Origin: Bacillota bacterium
Lineage (GTDB): Bacteria > Bacillota_E > Sulfobacillia > Sulfobacillales > Sulfobacillaceae
NCBI GenBank assembly: GCA_021820165.1
Contig: JAKADW010000120.1
Coordinates: 1-6,665 of the forward strand
DNA: 6,665 nt
Direction: 5' to 3'
The stretch's first letter is position 1; every line of letters begins with the position of its first letter. The translations under genes and the position numbers were made by a program. The notes under the pieces were generated by a model that saw nothing but the letters and a program-made list of their open reading frames with translations, did no database searches and was not told the DNA's origin. Positions 5,433 to 6,665 of the stretch are shown here, one piece after another.

Positions 5433-6116
5433 ATGGCCGAACCCATACGGGTCTTAATCGTCGAAGATCATCGTGAAGTAGCTTCTTGGCTGCAGACGTC
5501 ATTCGCACATTTTGGCTGGCAATGCGAAGTGGCCCATGCTGTTGAATTGGCCCAATCTATGGCTCGACACCAGTCATATCAGGTGATACTGCTAGATGTC
5601 ATGCTTCCGGACGGCGATGGCATGGCTCTTTGTCGCCAATTGCGTGCGTTTACCAACGCCGCGATTATTATGGTTACGGCCAAAGATGACTTGCGCGACC
5701 GCATTCAAGCCTTGGATGACGGAGCCGATGATTACGTGATCAAGCCCTTTGCCATCGAAGAATTACTGGCACGCATTCGGGCGGTGCTGAGAAGGACGAG
5801 CGGCGACCGGGGACCGGTTCTGGAGTTTCATGATCTCCGGCTTTGGCCTGAGGAGCGGATGGTCGAGCAAAATGGCACACCATTGGGGTTAAGCCGGCGG
5901 GAATTCGAACTTCTTCAGGCCTTGATGGAAAACCCCAACCAGGTCCTGTCTCGGGATCAGCTCTTAGAGAAAGCCTGGGGCTATGATTTCTACGGAGAAT
6001 CCAACGTCGTGGATGTCACGATACGACGACTTCGCGACCACCTAGCCAGTGATGGCCAGGTCGTTATTGCGACCATTCGCGGAGTCGGCTATGTGTTGCG
6101 TGGCGCCCATGATTAA
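5433..6116 (+). CDS. OmpR/PhoB-family response regulator
   Basis: The product is 227 residues. The receiver domain (about 1-120) has the acidic pair E11/D12, phospho-acceptor D55 in VILLDVMLPDGDG, T82 in MVTAKD, and K104 in VIKPF, so all active-site residues are present. The winged-helix DNA-binding domain (about 130-224) shows LSRREFELLQALMENPNQ, LLEKAWGYDF and VVDVTIRRLRDHL, ending TIRGVGYVLRG. Length and layout are standard for the family. It acts in the cytoplasm as a transcription factor phosphorylated by the kinase encoded next. The ATG at 5433 follows the previous stop by two bases and has only a weak ribosome site (AAAAGG at 5414-5419, 13 bases off), so translation may be coupled to the upstream frame. 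Its targets are unknown; PepSY genes next to such pairs are natural candidates. Confidence 0.95.
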   Translation: MAEPIRVLIVEDHREVASWLQTSFAHFGWQCEVAHAVELAQSMARHQSYQVILLDVMLPDGDGMALCRQLRAFTNAAIIMVTAKDDLRDRIQALDDGADDYVIKPFAIEELLARIRAVLRRTSGDRGPVLEFHDLRLWPEERMVEQNGTPLGLSRREFELLQALMENPNQVLSRDQLLEKAWGYDFYGESNVVDVTIRRLRDHLASDGQVVIATIRGVGYVLRGAHD

Positions 6117-6665
6117 GGGGCTTACAAAGCGCACCTGGCGAACATCCTGGGCGCTGATGGTTGGTATCGGGGCGGCCGTCGTGATTGCCGGTCTCAGTTC
6201 CGGATGGTTTGTGTATTCATTGGCTCAAAGTACGCTGATTCAAGAAGGCCTACAAGAGATCCGAACGACGGCGAATCTATCCGCCAAAAAACTTCTGCAG
6301 GAGTCCCGTCTACACCCGACACGCGCCGCCGTGGAAGACCTGAACGATATGGCGTCCGGGCACCTATACCTGCTTTTAGTGAATAAGAGTGGCCATTTTA
6401 TCGGGTCGAGCGGTTCCATGCCGGCCGTTTTGCCGCGAAACGGGTGGAACTCTCGGACCCCGTCCTCGGGATGGTTTCGATTTCGCAACACCCCTTATGT
6501 CTTTGCCAGCTCGTCGATTGTTCTCAACGGGCGGACCTGCCACCTGATTGTCGTCGACGGATTGGACCGTACAGGGGCCCTATTGTCGGTCCTTCGCACC
6601 GCATTACTGTTTGGGGGAATGCTATTGATTCTTAGCAGTATGCTTGTCGTCGTGCTGATTATCCG
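6109..6665 (+). CDS. Membrane sensor histidine kinase, N-terminal part (right edge cuts it)
   Basis: The frame opens at ATG 6109, overlapping the last eight bases of the response regulator gene, and runs 185 codons to the edge. No clear ribosome site precedes it, which fits coupled translation. Visible parts are a basic start (MIKGLTKRTWRTSW), a first membrane helix at about residues 13-37, an extracytoplasmic sensor region of about 120 residues (38-160), and a second hydrophobic helix beginning near 163 and rich in L, V and I. This is the usual N-terminal layout of a two-helix sensor kinase. The HAMP, dimerisation (H-box) and ATPase regions would lie beyond the window, so the kinase assignment rests on the layout and the partner gene. 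The sensor region has one cysteine (TCHLIVVDG). The ligand cannot be guessed. Confidence 0.85.
   Translation, partial: MIKGLTKRTWRTSWALMVGIGAAVVIAGLSSGWFVYSLAQSTLIQEGLQEIRTTANLSAKKLLQESRLHPTRAAVEDLNDMASGHLYLLLVNKSGHFIGSSGSMPAVLPRNGWNSRTPSSGWFRFRNTPYVFASSSIVLNGRTCHLIVVDGLDRTGALLSVLRTALLFGGMLLILSSMLVVVLII

Overview
The window looks like chromosomal DNA of a Gram-positive, probably acidophilic Firmicute of the Sulfobacillus kind. This is an inference from strong AGGAGG ribosome sites, moderately high GC, split cytochrome b genes and PepSY proteins; no rRNA or other decisive marker is present.

Layout. (1) Positions 1-838, minus strand: the first 279 residues of an FMN-binding glutamate-synthase-family protein (YerD-like), starting at a GTG and running off the left edge. 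(2) About 844-1264, minus strand: a broken fragment of a thiamine-pyrophosphate-dependent enzyme (central domain only) with a visible frameshift. (3) 1265-1370: a repeat block resembling one end of an IS21-type insertion sequence, butting against the broken gene, with no transposase. (4) 1371-1767: non-coding, with a perfect 12-bp hairpin and smaller inverted repeats. (5) 1768-3530, minus strand: a compact three-gene operon of a cytochrome b6-type protein with all four haem ligands, a second membrane subunit that sits where subunit IV/QcrC normally lies but has no cysteine, and a 61-residue two-helix membrane protein starting by ATGA overlap. (6) 3531-3950: divergent intergenic region with a doubtful short ORF. 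(7) 3951-4823, plus strand: an exported protein with two tandem PepSY domains, followed by a terminator. (8) 4903-5430: a frameshifted, apparently decayed membrane-anchored PepSY-like gene. (9) 5433-6665: an OmpR/PhoB-family response regulator overlapping by 8 bases the start of a membrane sensor histidine kinase, which is cut by the right edge.

How the parts may work together: the cytochrome operon would be a quinol-oxidising membrane module whose Rieske and cytochrome c partners are not in the window. The divergent PepSY/two-component group looks like an envelope-sensing unit, and the shared intergenic region is where the two could be co-regulated. That link rests on position only. The most unusual signals are the atypical cytochrome bc-like pair (no haem-ci cysteine, no haem c motif, no PEWY motif, a long extracytoplasmic insert) and the two decayed genes beside otherwise intact neighbours.
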